A DNA stretch of 64,000 nt from Nymphaea colorata (GCF_008831285.2 NC_045141.1:4543224-4607223); one strand, 5' to 3'; shown: positions 21,425 to 33,439, numbered from the stretch's first letter. Notes: generated from the sequence alone by a model not told the origin. Translations and numbers: made by a program.

Positions 21425-22500
21425 CATGAAAAAAGGAGGTGTTCTTATCCCCCTCCGCAAGCCAACGAATACGCGATCCTTGTTTCCACATTACCTCTTC
21501 CATGAGAAGGGCCTGAGATAGTTGCTTCCTCACTCTGTGTTCCTCATCAATCGCACCTTCCACCCCTTGTTCCATATGCTCCCTGCATTCCTCTAGCCGG
21601 CTTTGAAGGTGGTAATGTTGTCACTAAGATTACAAAAAGAATATCTGTTCCAATGTAGAAGAGCCTTACGCAGGCGATTAAGCTTAAGAAGGAGGCGCAT
21701 CATTGGGCACCCCGAGCCTCACCTCTCCAAGCTTCAAGCATCACTACCTTACCTTCCCTGTCCATCAACCAAGGCTTAAAGAATCTAAACGGCTTCTGAC
21801 CCCGTGTATCATCATTAATGTCCTTGGACTGATATAGAAGCACACTATGATTGGATGTGGCTGCCGTCTAGACCTTAAGCCTGCCTTCTCCACCAAAACC
21901 AGTTTGCCAGTCATTGTTAACCATGCACCAATCCAGCTTACACTGCACTGAGTCTTGCCCTTGTCTATGGTTCGACCACATAAACCACTTGTTACTATCT
22001 TCAACCTCCTTTAACCTGCAAGCATAAACAAAGCGACTGAAAGATAGTCAAGAAGCAGGTAACGGAGCCGAACCCGATTTATTTCGGCTGTTGAGCATGG
22101 CATTGAAATCACCAATTAACATAACCACTCCTTCGACTCTAGAAACAAGGGCCTCTAGTTTGTAAAGGCTTTGCAGCCTTTCCCAAAACCTAGGAGGCAG
22201 GTACACACCAAAAACTACAAAGACTTTGTCATTTGCCTGTCTACGAAAAGAAACACCAACCCAATTATGATCAACAACCAGAGAAGTAGCTTCCATTTCC
22301 TCCTCTTTCCAAACACATAATATTCTCACCACACCATCAGTACCTTCAACGTTAGACACAAATCTATAGTTGTGGTATCTTTGCATAATTATCTTTCAAG
22401 AACAAACCCAACAGAAGGATTAAACTTTTTGAGAATCAGACTTAATTCTTGCTGTGCAGGCCTCTTCGCAAGGCCTCTAATGTTCCAGCTAAATACTGTT
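21425..22500 (-). pseudogene. L1 ORF2 N-terminal part: APE endonuclease and linker
   Basis: Begins FSWNIRGLAKRPAQQEL (endonuclease motif with catalytic Asn), with a stop before LCKDTT. GVSFRRQANDKVFVVFGVYL and LIGDFNAML carry the conserved Asp-Phe-Asn. After further shifts come NKWFMWSNHRQGQDSVQCKL, DDTRGQKPFRFFKPWL and KQGSRIRWLAEGDKNTSFFH. The reverse transcriptase domain that should follow is absent. Confidence 0.85.
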
Positions 22501-24391
22501 ATGATTTAAAATGTTGATAGCCTCTACCCTTGCTCCCTCAATTCTGAGAGCCCTGCCATTAGCATTCTCTTCATTATCTTCCACATTTGGAAGGTTTATA
22601 AGTGCCTGATTCATATTGTCAGCCACCTTTTTCCGCTTCTTGGACCCATTATATCGGTGAACAATTGCATCTTCCAAACTAATCACAGTGGCTGGTGGGC
22701 GACCTTTCTTGCCCTTGCTGGCAAACCTGGTTGATTTTCTCGTCCCCCTCTGCCTAGCATCAACTACTTCAATGTGGCCGATCACAAGGTCAGAACCCTG
22801 ATCAGTGCCCTCCTTCATATTCAAACTATCATCCTTCTCCTTGCCAAAGTAAGAATCCTTAACCCCAGCTGCGAACATGAATTTGATTGGAGGTACATGA
22901 TCATCCCGGCTGTTAGTGGTGGTCTGTTGTAGACAAAGGAAAGGGTTGGGAATCCCTTCATCAGCGTTTTCAGTCTTTCCTTCCTCTGACATGCTCTGTG
23001 AAGAGTCCCTCCCCCTGTCGTCCCTCCTTTATTAAAGTTTTTCATCACCTGGCTACCCTCTCTCTCTACCTTTTTCTGCTTTAAGCCCCCATCTCCAATA
23101 TCAAGAGCCAACCTAGTTCTCAGACCTGGGTCAGTCTGATTACCATTCCCTGCATCATTCTCAAGCTGACTCCCAAGTGAGGCCAATCTGTTTCCTTGTG
23201 TGTCCCTTCTACCAGAGTCATTTTTCTGCATCCCACCTCTTTGTTTCTTAATGACCAGAACTGTACTCCAAACTTGCTCCTCAGCCCCTGACGTTTCTGC
23301 TTTACCCTTATTCCTACATGTAGTGTGAAGTAGTGCCACAAACACAGCAGTAACGAACCCTAGATTCATATAACACTTCTTGAGATATCCTGTTTCCCTT
23401 GGCTTCAATGATGATTTTGGGCACCGGTCTGAAATCAAGCGGAACATCCATGCACACCCGAGCAAAACCTAGTTTGTCCCTGTGCATTGTTCATTCATCT
23501 GCTCTATTGAAGGAGGCACCCATCCCACTACAATAGCTTTAAAGCTATACGAATTCCTAAACAAAACTGGAAGTTGAGGAAGACGAATCCACAAAGGGAT
23601 CGATTCCTTTTCATTCAGGCGTAATTCAGTGCCTGGCTTCCAACGACTGGTAATCAGAAGCCGACCCCCAACTACCCATTTTCTGTACATTACCTCTCTG
23701 AGCTCTTCCTCAGAACTCACCCGCACCAAGAATCTCCCACTCCCAATAACAGAAAATGTTGGACAATTTACATTAATCGAAAGCTTACACAAGGCCTGGA
23801 AAACATACCTGTAGTCCATGCCTATGCTCATTCTACCTCCGTAAAAGCCAGCTACTACCGCAAACCGATATTGCTCCTCCATTTTCTGGTGCGCCTCAGC
23901 AGGGAAGACCACCGTGGGTTCATCCCCAGATCTGTCCACAGTCACCGCCGGGCACTACTGAAAATCTGACTCCTGGCTACCAACAACAACACCTGCCCAC
24001 CCTTTTAACTTCCTCGTTTGAGGGGTGGTTGGAGCATCACTTCGCCCTGCTGCATATCCTTGTCACCGCTATCTTCTTCCATTCCTTGCAGGTTGGAGTT
24101 GTTGCACTTTGCTTCGCTCCTTTGGGTTGCTCCATCCGTGCTCCCCATGTTTGGCAACTCACCCCTATTGTTGAGATCCATCAGTCCACCGTTTCGCATC
24201 TCCCCAGCGAGCTTTCCCTTCCCCACTCGATGCCCTAATCTTCTCCCCTCAGAGCTTCTCTCTCCTTCGATTTCAATCCCCCCGGCGAGCTCCGGGGGTC
24301 CCCCACCGAGCTTTCCCTTCCCCACGCGATGCCCTAGCTTGCTCTCCCCTGAGAGCTTCTCTCTCACATCTCTAAGGGGAGCCTTGTTCAT
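22489..24391 (-). pseudogene. L1 ORF1 (DUF4283 and CCHC zinc knuckle)
   Basis: Segment 24391-24005 is a Gly/Lys-rich N-terminus in which LGHRVGKGKL occurs twice. Segment 23945-23469 is the DUF4283 domain (GRFLVRVSSEEELREVMYRK, WKPGTELRLNEKESIPLWIR LPQLP). After a shift comes LGFARVCMDVPLDFRPVPKI and YCCVCGTTSHY, a C-x2-C-x4-H knuckle whose last Cys (TCRNKGK) is in a shifted frame. Segment 22992-22489 is the Lys-rich C-terminus. ORF1 proteins of plant LINEs bind the element RNA. At least two frameshifts interrupt it. Confidence 0.85.
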
Positions 24392-24483
24392 CTAGTTGGA
24401 ACATTCCTTGCTGCTAATCATTGAGGCCTGTTGGTTTTGCTCGTCTACTAAGTTGCTGTCGAGCTCTCTCCTTATTTATTCTT

Positions 24484-25070
24484 TGATGTTCTCGAGAGAA
24501 GATGGACTCTCAATATATAGAGTGCAGGCCAGACCATTTTAGGTAAGATAATCATGGAAATCCTGCATGATAAACAAAGTATCAAGAAAAAAGGGATCAG
24601 ATCTGTTATTGTTATGCAGACTACATTTTAGGTTGTTAATGGATTGGGATAGAAGTGAGAAGAGTAAATCAGCAAAACGTGATTTTACGGATATTGAAAA
24701 TAAGAATATTGCTGAAGACGTTGAGGATCTTGATGTCAATGAAAAGACAAGAATTAAGGAAGACGTTGAGGATCTTGATATCAACTGAAATTACTTAAAA
24801 GTGAGACATGGCAGATTTGTTCCGTTATAACCTTCATTTTTGTAATCCTTCATCCACTCCAAAAATTGTGGATAATGTAAATGTAAGTGAGAAATATTTT
24901 TTTAGTACTCTCAATTCTTCAAGAAATTGTGTATTATCATGATCTTGTATACCAAAAATCTTGTAATTGATAACTTTTTTTCGTAGTATATATATGTTGT
25001 TCAAAGGAATGAATAAAAACAAGTTCTCTCCAGCTTTATCTTTCACGCTTCCTCTGAATAAGTTTTCTCA
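24484..25070 (+). mobile_element. Copia LTR 1 with adjacent primer-binding site
   Basis: Runs from tgatgttctcgagaga to agttttctca and is followed at 25071 by tgttatcagagc, one mismatch from the initiator-Met tRNA primer site TGGTATCAGAGC. The U5-like end (caagttctctccagcttta) is shared with the other copies. The LTR start is set by where the copies begin to agree and by the TG...CA rule. Confidence 0.8.
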
Positions 25071-25612
25071 TGTTATCAGAGCAAAACAAGAGAGGGAAAT
25101 CGGCTGCTTCCTTCCATTAACTCCAAAAAAATCCAAACTTTTGTAGAGAGGTCCTTCAGACACCTGGAATTGGAATAATCTTCTGCTCGACAGCTAGAAT
25201 CGCCTGAAGAATCAGCACCGGCCTTCCTCTCTGCCGCCTGATACACCTTTGTCTCAAGCAAATTATTCCAGGCGGGAGGAGTCAGGGCGCGTTTCTCGCC
25301 AGATTCTTCCTGTACTCCGGCAGTGACCCCTATCACCAGAATTTCTCAGGGTCGACTGAATTTCTCTGTTGCGGATGTCAGTGATGAGCCCGTTGCAAAT
25401 CTCCTCTCGGCAGCTCCTGTTCTCAGACTACAGGTTCAGCTCGACGGCAGGTTCTCTCAACCCTTCACTGAATCACAAACTCAGGCAGTCATATTTGCTT
25501 CTGTTCAAAGGCTTTGGTTTCTTCTCTGATTTAAGACAGCAAAAGAGCTTCTCCAGCAGAGGAAACAGGGAGGAAACAGAAGTTGGGTCTATTAGGGAGG
25601 AAACAGAATCAT
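25071..25612 (+). mobile_element. Copia internal leader (non-coding)
   Basis: Conserved with 36005-36590 and 46150-46450. Open frames on either strand are not maintained between copies, consistent with an untranslated leader before gag. Confidence 0.65.
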
Positions 25613-25990
25613 CTACACCGACTTGTCATATGAGCATATATTCTCTTTGCAATGGGAGGAAAATTTAATATTACTCACATAGTTGATTTCTTGAAGAACA
25701 ATTCCTCCCTCTTCCATTGGTTCTCCATATAGCGCTCTGGCAATAGCTTGGAAAGTGCATCGATTCCATAAAAATACTGGCAATTTAGGAACCCTAATCC
25801 AGATTGGCACTCCCATATTCTCCTCAATCGATAAGGAGCATCTTGGATCCCTTCTGCTGGCAGCCATCACTCTTCCACCCAGTTTCCATTCTTCCCTTCT
25901 AAAAACTACGCTGAGTTCGTCCTAATTGTGAACCCTTCCAAACCAGTCATTTCTTTGCTAGTTTTCATTCCATCCAAACAACAAGAATCC
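25613..25990 (-). pseudogene. L1 ORF1 fragment (DUF4283) in block D1
   Basis: The minus strand reads DELSVVFRREEWKLGGRVMA, then IEENMGVPIWIRVPKLPVFL and WNRCTFQAIARALYGEP, the typical DUF4283 core (W--GG, P-W-R-P-LP, A-ALG). It is only part of an ORF1, with no zinc knuckle or ORF2 next to it. The matching fragment in D2 is at 36780-37080. Confidence 0.8.
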
Positions 25991-26420
25991 TGAAAAATAT
26001 TTTTTAATGGAGGAGAAAGAATCAAACCTGATGAGGACTCACGGTTCTCCCCTTCGATTCTTTTTGTTATCAATTGATTCTCCATCTCCTGCTCTATCTT
26101 CTAGTCACTCACCAGCTGGTTGTCTTCAAGTTACTCCCCAATTGCTGGTCTCCTGTAAATCAATCTCTGCATTCCAATCATTCTGGGTCTAACATTCCTT
26201 TTCAACTTCCATCTGCCTATGGAGAAACTGAAACTTGTTATCCCCCAATTCTGGTTCTGCTTTTGATCTGGGTCTCTCCTTTATTAACTCCTGACATAAT
26301 GATAGATCTTCAATTCCTTCCACCCTTCTTTCTTTGCCACACTCCCTTGAGAAGAAACCACCAATTGATTAACTCTACACTGACTTGCCATATGAATATA
26401 TATTTGCTTGAGGAATAATT

Positions 26421-27200
26421 AGCTATCGAGTTCTTCTTTTGTGTTCTTTGACCAGACTACCACACCTAACATCACATTAAAGAAGCTCTAATCTTTAGTT
26501 GGGTTCCTTGTTTGTTGATATATTAGGCAGCTAGTTATAGCCATTACTACCATTTATGTTTCTCCAAAATTCAAAAACAAAGATAAAAATAGAATTTTGT
26601 TGGCATTTGCATGGATCAAACATCTATTCTATGGAAATTTAACAGTTAACCAAGTTTGTTAGTTATGCATAGTACCCAGTTTAGAAATGGTTGCTCTGTT
26701 ATGCTGGAACTTTTGAATTCATTAAAGAACTTTGGGATTAATTTGAGGCAAGTAATGCATCCTGTTGCTGCTTGATCAGGACTAAGAAACAAACGTTCAG
26801 CAGTCGACGGCAGAATCACCACCAAATTTCTCAGAACAAAAGTGAAAGAAATGCTCTGTCATTTGATTGTCTTACCTTCTTAGTCAAAAGCAGAATGTAT
26901 GTTGCATGAACAGCTTTCTGGGGATTAGGTTCCTTGCATTTGTTAAGCAAAATCAATCTGTGCAATGGAGAAAGATTAGCAGATTAATGCTGCTATTCAC
27001 AATGATGTTTGACAATAATTGACTCAACCCTCAAAAGCACACAAAAAGAAACATGCCAAAACACACAGATACAGGTTAGCAGTTAAACTGCACAAAAAGA
27101 GAGATTAATTTCTACGTAAGATTGAAGGAGCCAAAAAGCATATTATTTGACAATAATTTCTTAGGTGACTTATAGCATAACCAGTACTCAAATATTTAAT
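26421..27200. other. no gene recognised, right part of block D1
   Basis: Partly shared with 37450-37980 (ctttctggggattaggttcc; ggtgacttatagcataacca). No motifs. Confidence 0.5.
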
Positions 27201-27239
27201 TCCAAGAAAAATAAGATCAGCATTACTTACACAAGTGAA

Positions 27240-29208
27240 AGCACACAAATAAGCAATTATTTCACATAAGACTGTAAAAATATACCTGTGGAAGATAAGC
27301 AGCTGAGCAAGCCAACAACCACCAGCATCTAGCTCCAAAAAAAAAAAAGAATTAAAATATCATTTAAATGTCTTGACATAACATCTTAAACACGTTATCC
27401 AGGTGAAAGCAGGAACTAGGGGTCGTCTGGTAATCACAACTGGATATTATTGTTATACTCATCTGCCATAATATTTAGGACAGATTCATAGGACAGATTC
27501 ATGGAACTTTTTAACATAATATTACATAACTCTGCCTAATATTTGGGACAGATATATGGAACAATTACATACTGTTATTATTGGCATATGCAGAGGCAAG
27601 TTACGATGTACGTAGCTTCACCTAGCCTGTTGGTGGTGAAAAAAAGCCCCATTAGAGGTAAGGGGTATTCTTGTAGTGGCCGTATCACCATCTCTTGTAT
27701 CTTTGGCCAAGTAAAGGCTGCTCAAGCCATTATAGTTCCAAGAAAATAATCAAATAAGATTATTTTGAGTGCTAAAAAAAATCAAGTTAGAAAACATGGA
27801 GAACTAAATTGAAAAAATAACCTGTGAAAGTCCGCCAAAGAGAACTTTAGAATTTGTCATTGAATGGATATGGTGAACCATAGCCGAAAGGTCATATAGA
27901 GCCAATTCTGACCAAATTAGGTTTGTCGTTTGACAATGTATCTGATTTTAATTGGATATCCAACCAAACCAGTTCAAAAAATATCGGATATGGAAAAAAA
28001 TTTAACATCCGATTAAGCAATTGGAGCGGATTCGGGTTTAAGAAGTGACATCTGATTGGATCATGATTCAGATTTGAATGTACATATATATCCAACTGGA
28101 TTCGGATTCAGATTCAGTATGGATTGGATTTAATTCTAAATAAAAATCTTACACTCAAATGCTCTTACATTTTGAAAATCAGCCAGAATTGATTCAAAAT
28201 TCGAATTCAGATTGTGATATTGGATTTTAGATCCATTGTTTGTATTCAAATCAGAATTTGAATATGGATATGTGAATATCTAAAAAAACAGATATAGTTC
28301 AAGATGTATCCTATTTGAATCTGATACATTAACATCCCTACTCCCAACCCCAATCCCAGGACTCCAGAAAGACAATAGATAACAAAAGATACCAACCCCT
28401 CAAATTATTCCCTACTGGCCTGCAAGTGTCATACAATGGAGATAGCTAATAAGAAACTTTGGTAGATAATCAAAATTAAAAACTCTTATCATATATGTGT
28501 GTGTGTGTGTGTGTGTCTGTGTGTATAGGGCAGATTTTGTATTTAAAAAATAGCAGATTATAAATTTTTGACGAACTCCTGGAAGAGGCTGTTAACAGTA
28601 GAAATGCTAGTTCTTTTGATAAATCCTATTTCACTTCTTATTTGGCTTAGTAATCAACTGATCAACATTGCTCAAAGCATGTAAATTTAAACAGTCAAGG
28701 AAGGAACGAAAATTTGACAGAAGTCATTAAGAATGTCATATTTATTCAAGCCATCTCTTATTGTTAGATGTCATATGCAAAGTCTGGACGATGCGAAATG
28801 TACATGACCTTGAAATTTGACGATTGGAAGCTCCAATCTGATCACATTTTGTTTCACTAAAGAAAAAAGATGTCACTGCTGCAAGTAAAATAGGGACTTG
28901 TTCGAAAGTGATAAGAAGAGCTAAGACACTAAATCTAAACTCTGAATTGATAGGCCACCAAAAGATTCAAGGAAGCCCATCACTTTGGAAACTCAGTCAT
29001 AGTTATAACAGAAAAAAAAATTAATTATCAAACTTTTTACTTACTAAACTTTCAAAACACCAATTTTTTCAACAATTGCTAATAATGTGACGTTTGGAAA
29101 ACTTAAGAATGTAGGAAAAAAGTCAAAATTTGACTTTTCCATGGATTTGCAGAAATTTCCAGAAATTTTTTTTGGGGAAAATGTTGTCACAACCAATTTG
29201 TTGATCAA
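27240..29208. repeat. duplicated block R1b (pairs with 19430-21418)
   Basis: Direct copy of R1a with small indels, including a (GT)n tract at 28496-28526 and the ATCCGAAT-type repeat at 27930-28330. The left edge adjoins block D1. Confidence 0.9.
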
Positions 29209-29640
29209 AGTTTTCAAATCTCAAAGACTGATTGAGATGTTCCAATGCAAAAGTTCTTAATTTCTGTCTCCTATATATGGGCCTAATTGTTTCCAAGTAT
29301 GAGAAGAAGGGCAACGATCAGAAACACAAGTTCAACAGGGTTGAAAAACAATAATCCAAACATACTCTGTAAGAGAGACCGCCAAAACACAGGAAGCCCT
29401 GGTACAGGTTGAGTCTTTCGACTTCGACAATGGAAACAGTACGGATGTTGTAGAAAGAAGGAGAAGAGAGTATACAAAAGAATGAGGAATGAAATCATAA
29501 TCCAAGCGGACCCTGAAACAGAGCCTCAGATTGTTGATCGCATTCCCAGTCAGCCTTAAAGGGAATCAATTTACGAAAAGCTTGACCACATCCTTATGAA
29601 GACTATGGTGATCTCCTATCGTAGCATCAAATCCGTATCT
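29209..29640. other. no gene recognised
   Basis: A 71-codon hydrophobic open frame on the minus strand (29283-29498) cannot be tied to a family. Confidence 0.35.
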
Positions 29641-29842
29641 GAATCTAATTGGATATGAATATATCTCAATCCAAATTAAATCCCATCAAATGTCATTTTC
29701 TAAATCCGAATTTGATCCCATTTCTAAATCGAATATTAAGTTTTTTTTTCATATCCAATTTTTTTCAAAATGGTTCAGTCGGATATCCAATTCAAATCAG
29801 ATATCCAATTTCTATCGGATATATTGACATCCCTAGTTACAT
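29641..29842 (-). repeat. dispersed ATCCGAAT-type repeat
   Basis: Contains cggatatccaattcaaatca and ends ttgacatccctag near 29826-29838. Confidence 0.6.
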
Positions 29843-29936
29843 TCAACACCTCGACCATTCATGGGATTGAATTCGATGACAAAACAAACCCCTTACAAGG
29901 ACAAATATGTAGATGGATGTTCCATGGTTCCCAACC

Positions 29937-30044
29937 TTTACCAGAAATTCAAAAAAGAAGTGAGCCCCGTATTGTGCAAGAAGTTCCACGTTTACCAGAA
30001 ATTCAAAAAAGAAGTGAGCCCCGTATTCTGCAAGAAGTTCCACG
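29937..30044 (+). repeat. 54-bp tandem repeat, two copies
   Basis: Two units starting at 29937 and 29991, nearly identical (tttaccagaaattcaaaaaa at the start of each). The period is a multiple of three, and a plus-strand frame encodes LPEIQKRSEPRIVQEVPR twice. The flanking frame is short and unrecognised, so coding is not claimed. Confidence 0.85.
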
Positions 30045-30589
30045 GAGTCTCCATCTCTAGCATAGTTTAGAAAAATGCTTAAATTTTGATGATAATTGAA
30101 GATAAGGTGTCGTGTTTTTATTTTTTACTTTTAACCAGGCCAAACTAAAGCTGTGCATTGCCAAATGCCAACTAAAGAAGCCTGATGTTAGGAGCAATCC
30201 ATCATCATGGTCCAGTAGTGCCCACACCAAACCACCAAATTTCTTTTATTTCTATTTTAACTATTTATTATTTTTATATATTGGAGGCCGTTATAACATG
30301 AAAAAGTTTTATTAACAGGTCGGATGCCTACCCTCCAGCAGATCCATTTCTTGAGAGCAAAAAAAGGAATGGGGAGGCTTCTATTTTCACTTCAGTATTT
30401 GGATTTAGCCTCCCACTTCTATTTAACCGAAAATTCTGTTTACACAAAAAGATGGAAGACCAACCCGTGCAGTTAAGACAGCATGACTGTCTAATTTCCT
30501 TCATTTAGCTGGACCTGTAGTCGAAACAACATCACCCGGAACATAGAAGCCAGAGAAAACACAAGTAAGCACTCCATATCAAGGTGTTG
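30045..30589. other. no gene recognised
   Basis: AT-rich, no motifs. Confidence 0.4.
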
Positions 30590-30597
30590 AATCAGAG

Positions 30598-30741
30598 CAG
30601 TGGTGGAGTCAGAAATTTTTGTCTTTAAACTTCAACCTTTAAAGAACACTCTAAGTTTAAATTTCAATCTTTAAGGGAAACTCATATGCAAATAAAGTAA
30701 ATTTTATGGGCCTGTGTGCCTATAACATTACTCCGCCACTG
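30598..30741. mobile_element. 144-bp hAT-type MITE with 8-bp target duplication
   Basis: Terminal inverted repeats cagtggtggagt (30598) and actccgccactg (ending 30741) differ at one position, and the element is flanked on both sides by aatcagag (30590-30597 and 30742-30749). The 8-bp duplication and CAGTGGCGGAG-like ends fit non-autonomous hAT elements. It has no coding capacity. Confidence 0.9.
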
Positions 30742-30749
30742 AATCAGAG

Positions 30750-31270
30750 CCCAATTGAAAGTATTCTCTTTAATTTTGTAGTCAATTATAGCTTTCATGG
30801 ATGAATGGTCCCAAAATGCACCATTGAGACACTTTTGTCCAGCATATGAGGGTGTATCTGTGACACTCAACTCTCTTATCTTTTTCCATTTTAGTTAATT
30901 TTTGAAATACTAATACGGATCTGACCAAAGTTCTTACGTACGCTAGTACCTTGTTCTAGATGGGGAGTCATAGACACCCAATCCAACCCAAACCAGTGGA
31001 TGAGATGGATGGAATTCCAGAATACAATATGTTGTCACAAAAGTACATCTTCACAAACAAACAGGTGACTAAGTTTACATTACGTTTTTGGAACATCCGG
31101 TGTGAACAAACACTCTAGGACCGACTGTTGTTAGAAACTTGGCTCCTCTCTCTCACTTTCTTAACACACCAATAAAATCGAATCAAAAGAAAAGAAAGAC
31201 ATAGAAAGAACACACAAAGATTTTAAGTGGTTTGGAGACAACGTTTTCTTAGGTCCATGGCCACCACACA
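30750..31270. other. no gene recognised
   Basis: No motifs beyond A-rich simple sequence near 31170-31210. Confidence 0.4.
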
Positions 31271-31279
31271 AAGCAGTTT

Positions 31280-31500
31280 TCACTATCAGAAAAAAATTAC
31301 AAAGTACAAGCCAAAACGACGTCCTCTTAAACATGAGATTAGAGCAAAACCCACAAAATAAAAAATTACATAAATACCCTTACAAAAATCAGGGAAGGCT
31401 ATCAAGTATGGATCAGATTCAACACTCCAACAGCAGTCACTGAAGCCATTATGTTTTTAGAAATTTTTGAAGGGGCCAAAGTGATCCATTCTGAGGTCAG
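31280..31500. repeat. block G copy 1 (pairs with 32750-33220)
   Basis: cactatcagaaaaaaattac, then ggaaggctatcaagtatgga, then ttttgaaggggccaaagtga, then ccattctgaggtcagtt. The same landmarks occur in copy 2, where about 265 bp separate the last two. Confidence 0.85.
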
Positions 31501-32749
31501 TTGGATGAAGGGAACATCTTATAGGAGAATGATTTCATTATATCTTTTTGAGAAGAAAAGCTTCCATTTCATAAGAAGCAAATTTTTTCATTATTTAACT
31601 CCAATTATGACAACCTTCCTCTTCTATTTCTCATCTTACAGCAGACACTGTTGTTTAGAGTAGAGAAACATCCTTCCACATTTTCTTAATATGAAATAAA
31701 ATAGTTTAGGAGATAAAAGGCTCTTTTGGAAGGTGCTCTTTGAAATGGGTCTGGAGATGGCATGAAGCCGGTAGCTTTATCAGAGGATTATTTGATCACC
31801 TGTCTATGGACCGCATTAAATTTCAAAACTTCTCCATCTTTTGGAGAAATCTGCCTTTTTTTTTTTCACTTACGTAGTGTGCTTCTATAAAGGCATACTA
31901 TTGACTTGTGGTGACTATAATATCTTGTATAATTTGTTCACACGAATTACTTGCAAACATGACTTCCACTCATCTTTCTCCCATGATGGTGGGAAAACAT
32001 CATCTTTGTAAAAATAATTGCTATCATTGATATTTTTTTCTAATATTGTTACATAAAGCTAGGCTATACTTCTATGCTTAAAAAAAAATCACCAGGTTTC
32101 ATACTTAATTTGTGTACGTCCCCCTATCCTGTAACATTTACACTTGAAAATATGAAAATTATGAGCGCAATAATAATGTAATTGATACGGACAATCAAAT
32201 GGATTCATAAACTTGGCTAGGCTGGCAAAAAAATGTGTGTGCACTAGGAGGCTAGTTCCACCATAAACTGTGTAATCCGTATAATCAAACGGTAGTTAGC
32301 TGGGCTTTCCAAAGTATGTGAACGCACAATTGGAATGTGTACATTAGAAAATATGAGGATTATGAGTGTCACAATGGGTCTAAAGTATTTATCAAATATA
32401 TAATGAACAATATAACATCATCAATGCTAGCTCAAATTTTAAAGTGTATTATTTTAGTTACCATATAGTGCAACAAAAAGCCCTAGGGTTTGGTAGACCA
32501 ACTCGGGGCAATGGTTGGTCTACATCTCCAACTGGCATAGCCTGCAATTTTTTGTCAAGCTGAAGCAGCTTAAGACCTTGGAGGCAAAAGGGAAATAAGG
32601 GACGTCTCCAACAGGGTTGATGCAGATAGAGGCAAACAGTTTTTGCTTAGAACCCTAAGGCATCGATTCTATTTGCCCCTAAAGGGGAATCTAAATTAAT
32701 CTGTCAAACTTAAAACTAAGAAGTGAATCATTGAAAAAAATTTGAGCTA
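31501..32749. other. no gene recognised; one perfect hairpin
   Basis: gtagaccaac (32493-32502) and gttggtctac (32514-32523) form a 10-bp perfect stem with an 11-nt loop. Otherwise unassigned. Confidence 0.45.
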
Positions 32750-33220
32750 TTTCCACTATCAGAAAAAAATTACAAAGTACAAGCTAAAATGCCGCACAAA
32801 GCTATTTCCACAAAATAAAAAATTACATAAATTCCCTTACAGAAATTAGGGAAGGCTATCAAGTATGGATCAGACTCAACACTCCAACAGCTGGCTTCAG
32901 GCCATTATGTTTTTAAAATTTTTTGAAGGGGCCAAAGTGATTTTCTTTTTCTTTTTCTTGACTGCCAAAGAGTAAGTTAATTTATATTTCTCAAAATCTG
33001 GGAGGGTACACTGAACTCATGATAACCATGTGAACGGTATTTTTTTCCCCTAATTCTAAGGGCATCTTTTCGTCTTTCTAACATGGGTAATTTGGCACCC
33101 GAACCATTGACTTGAATGTTGGGGTTCGGGTATTCGATCTATTGACTTACCATGAGGAAGAACAACTTGTCCAAGACAAGTTCCACAGGGACAAATTCTC
33201 ACCATTCTGAGGTCAGTTCC
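32750..33220. repeat. block G copy 2, interrupted at about 32941-33205
   Basis: Same direct repeat as 31280-31500, with extra sequence between ggggccaaagtga and ccattctgaggtcagtt. The extra part begins with a C/T-rich run and shows no recognised element ends. Confidence 0.75.
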
Positions 33221-33439
33221 TCAATGCGTAAATAGTTTACTCAAGTTCAATCAAATCAACTTTTTGAAACTCAAACTTGACTTGTTTATAATCGTGAGTT
33301 TTGAGTTAAGCTTGAGCTTAACAGAGCAAATTCAAGTCCAGCTTCACTTGGCTTGACTCGTTTTACTGCTCTATCCACATGACACACACAAATGGACTAG
33401 TCCCCTGTTTATAATGGTGAAACAAGTAAGTTGGAGTGG

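Larger units (their letters stand above)
21420..24395 (-). mobile_element. L1-type LINE, 3'-truncated and degenerate
   Basis: On the minus strand, 24.4 to 21.4 kb, the order is: ORF1 with a basic N-terminal region, a DUF4283 domain and a CCHC knuckle; then ORF2 beginning FSWNIRGLAKRPAQQEL with an APE-type endonuclease (GVYLPPRFWERLQSLYKLEA, IGDFNAMLNSRNKSG, WSNHRQGQD, KPFRFFKPWL-like), ending in the linker EEVMWKQGSRIRWLAEGDKN TSFFHAM. Sequence stops there at about 21425, before any reverse transcriptase motif. Plant L1s usually lose the 5' end on insertion; this one lacks the 3' half, so a later deletion or rearrangement is more likely. Several stops and frameshifts are present. Confidence 0.88.
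24484..27200. repeat. duplicated block D1: Copia LTR, leader, L1 ORF1 fragment, flank (pairs with 35368-37980)
   Basis: The same order and orientation recur at 35.4-38.0 kb, with partial copies at 40.49-41.07 kb (LTR and leader start) and 46.15-46.45 kb (leader only). The L1 fragment inside D1 and D2 was therefore present before the duplication. Confidence 0.88.

Noticed and set aside
24018-24395. Plus-strand 125-codon Ser/Pro-rich frame
   Set aside because: Antisense of the L1 ORF1 N-terminus; its repeats mirror the LGHRVGKGKL repeat of ORF1.
29283-29498. 71-codon hydrophobic minus-strand frame, considered as a P450 or membrane protein N-terminus
   Set aside because: The proline-rich segment after the hydrophobic stretch is not convincing, and no downstream domain follows.
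29937-30044. Direct repeats considered as a CRISPR-like array, also at 43282 and 63743
   Set aside because: There are only two units each with no regular spacers, in a plant nuclear context. They are simple tandem duplications.
32493-32523. Hairpin considered as a terminator or microRNA precursor
   Set aside because: A 10-bp stem is too short for a plant microRNA precursor, and rho-independent terminators do not apply here.
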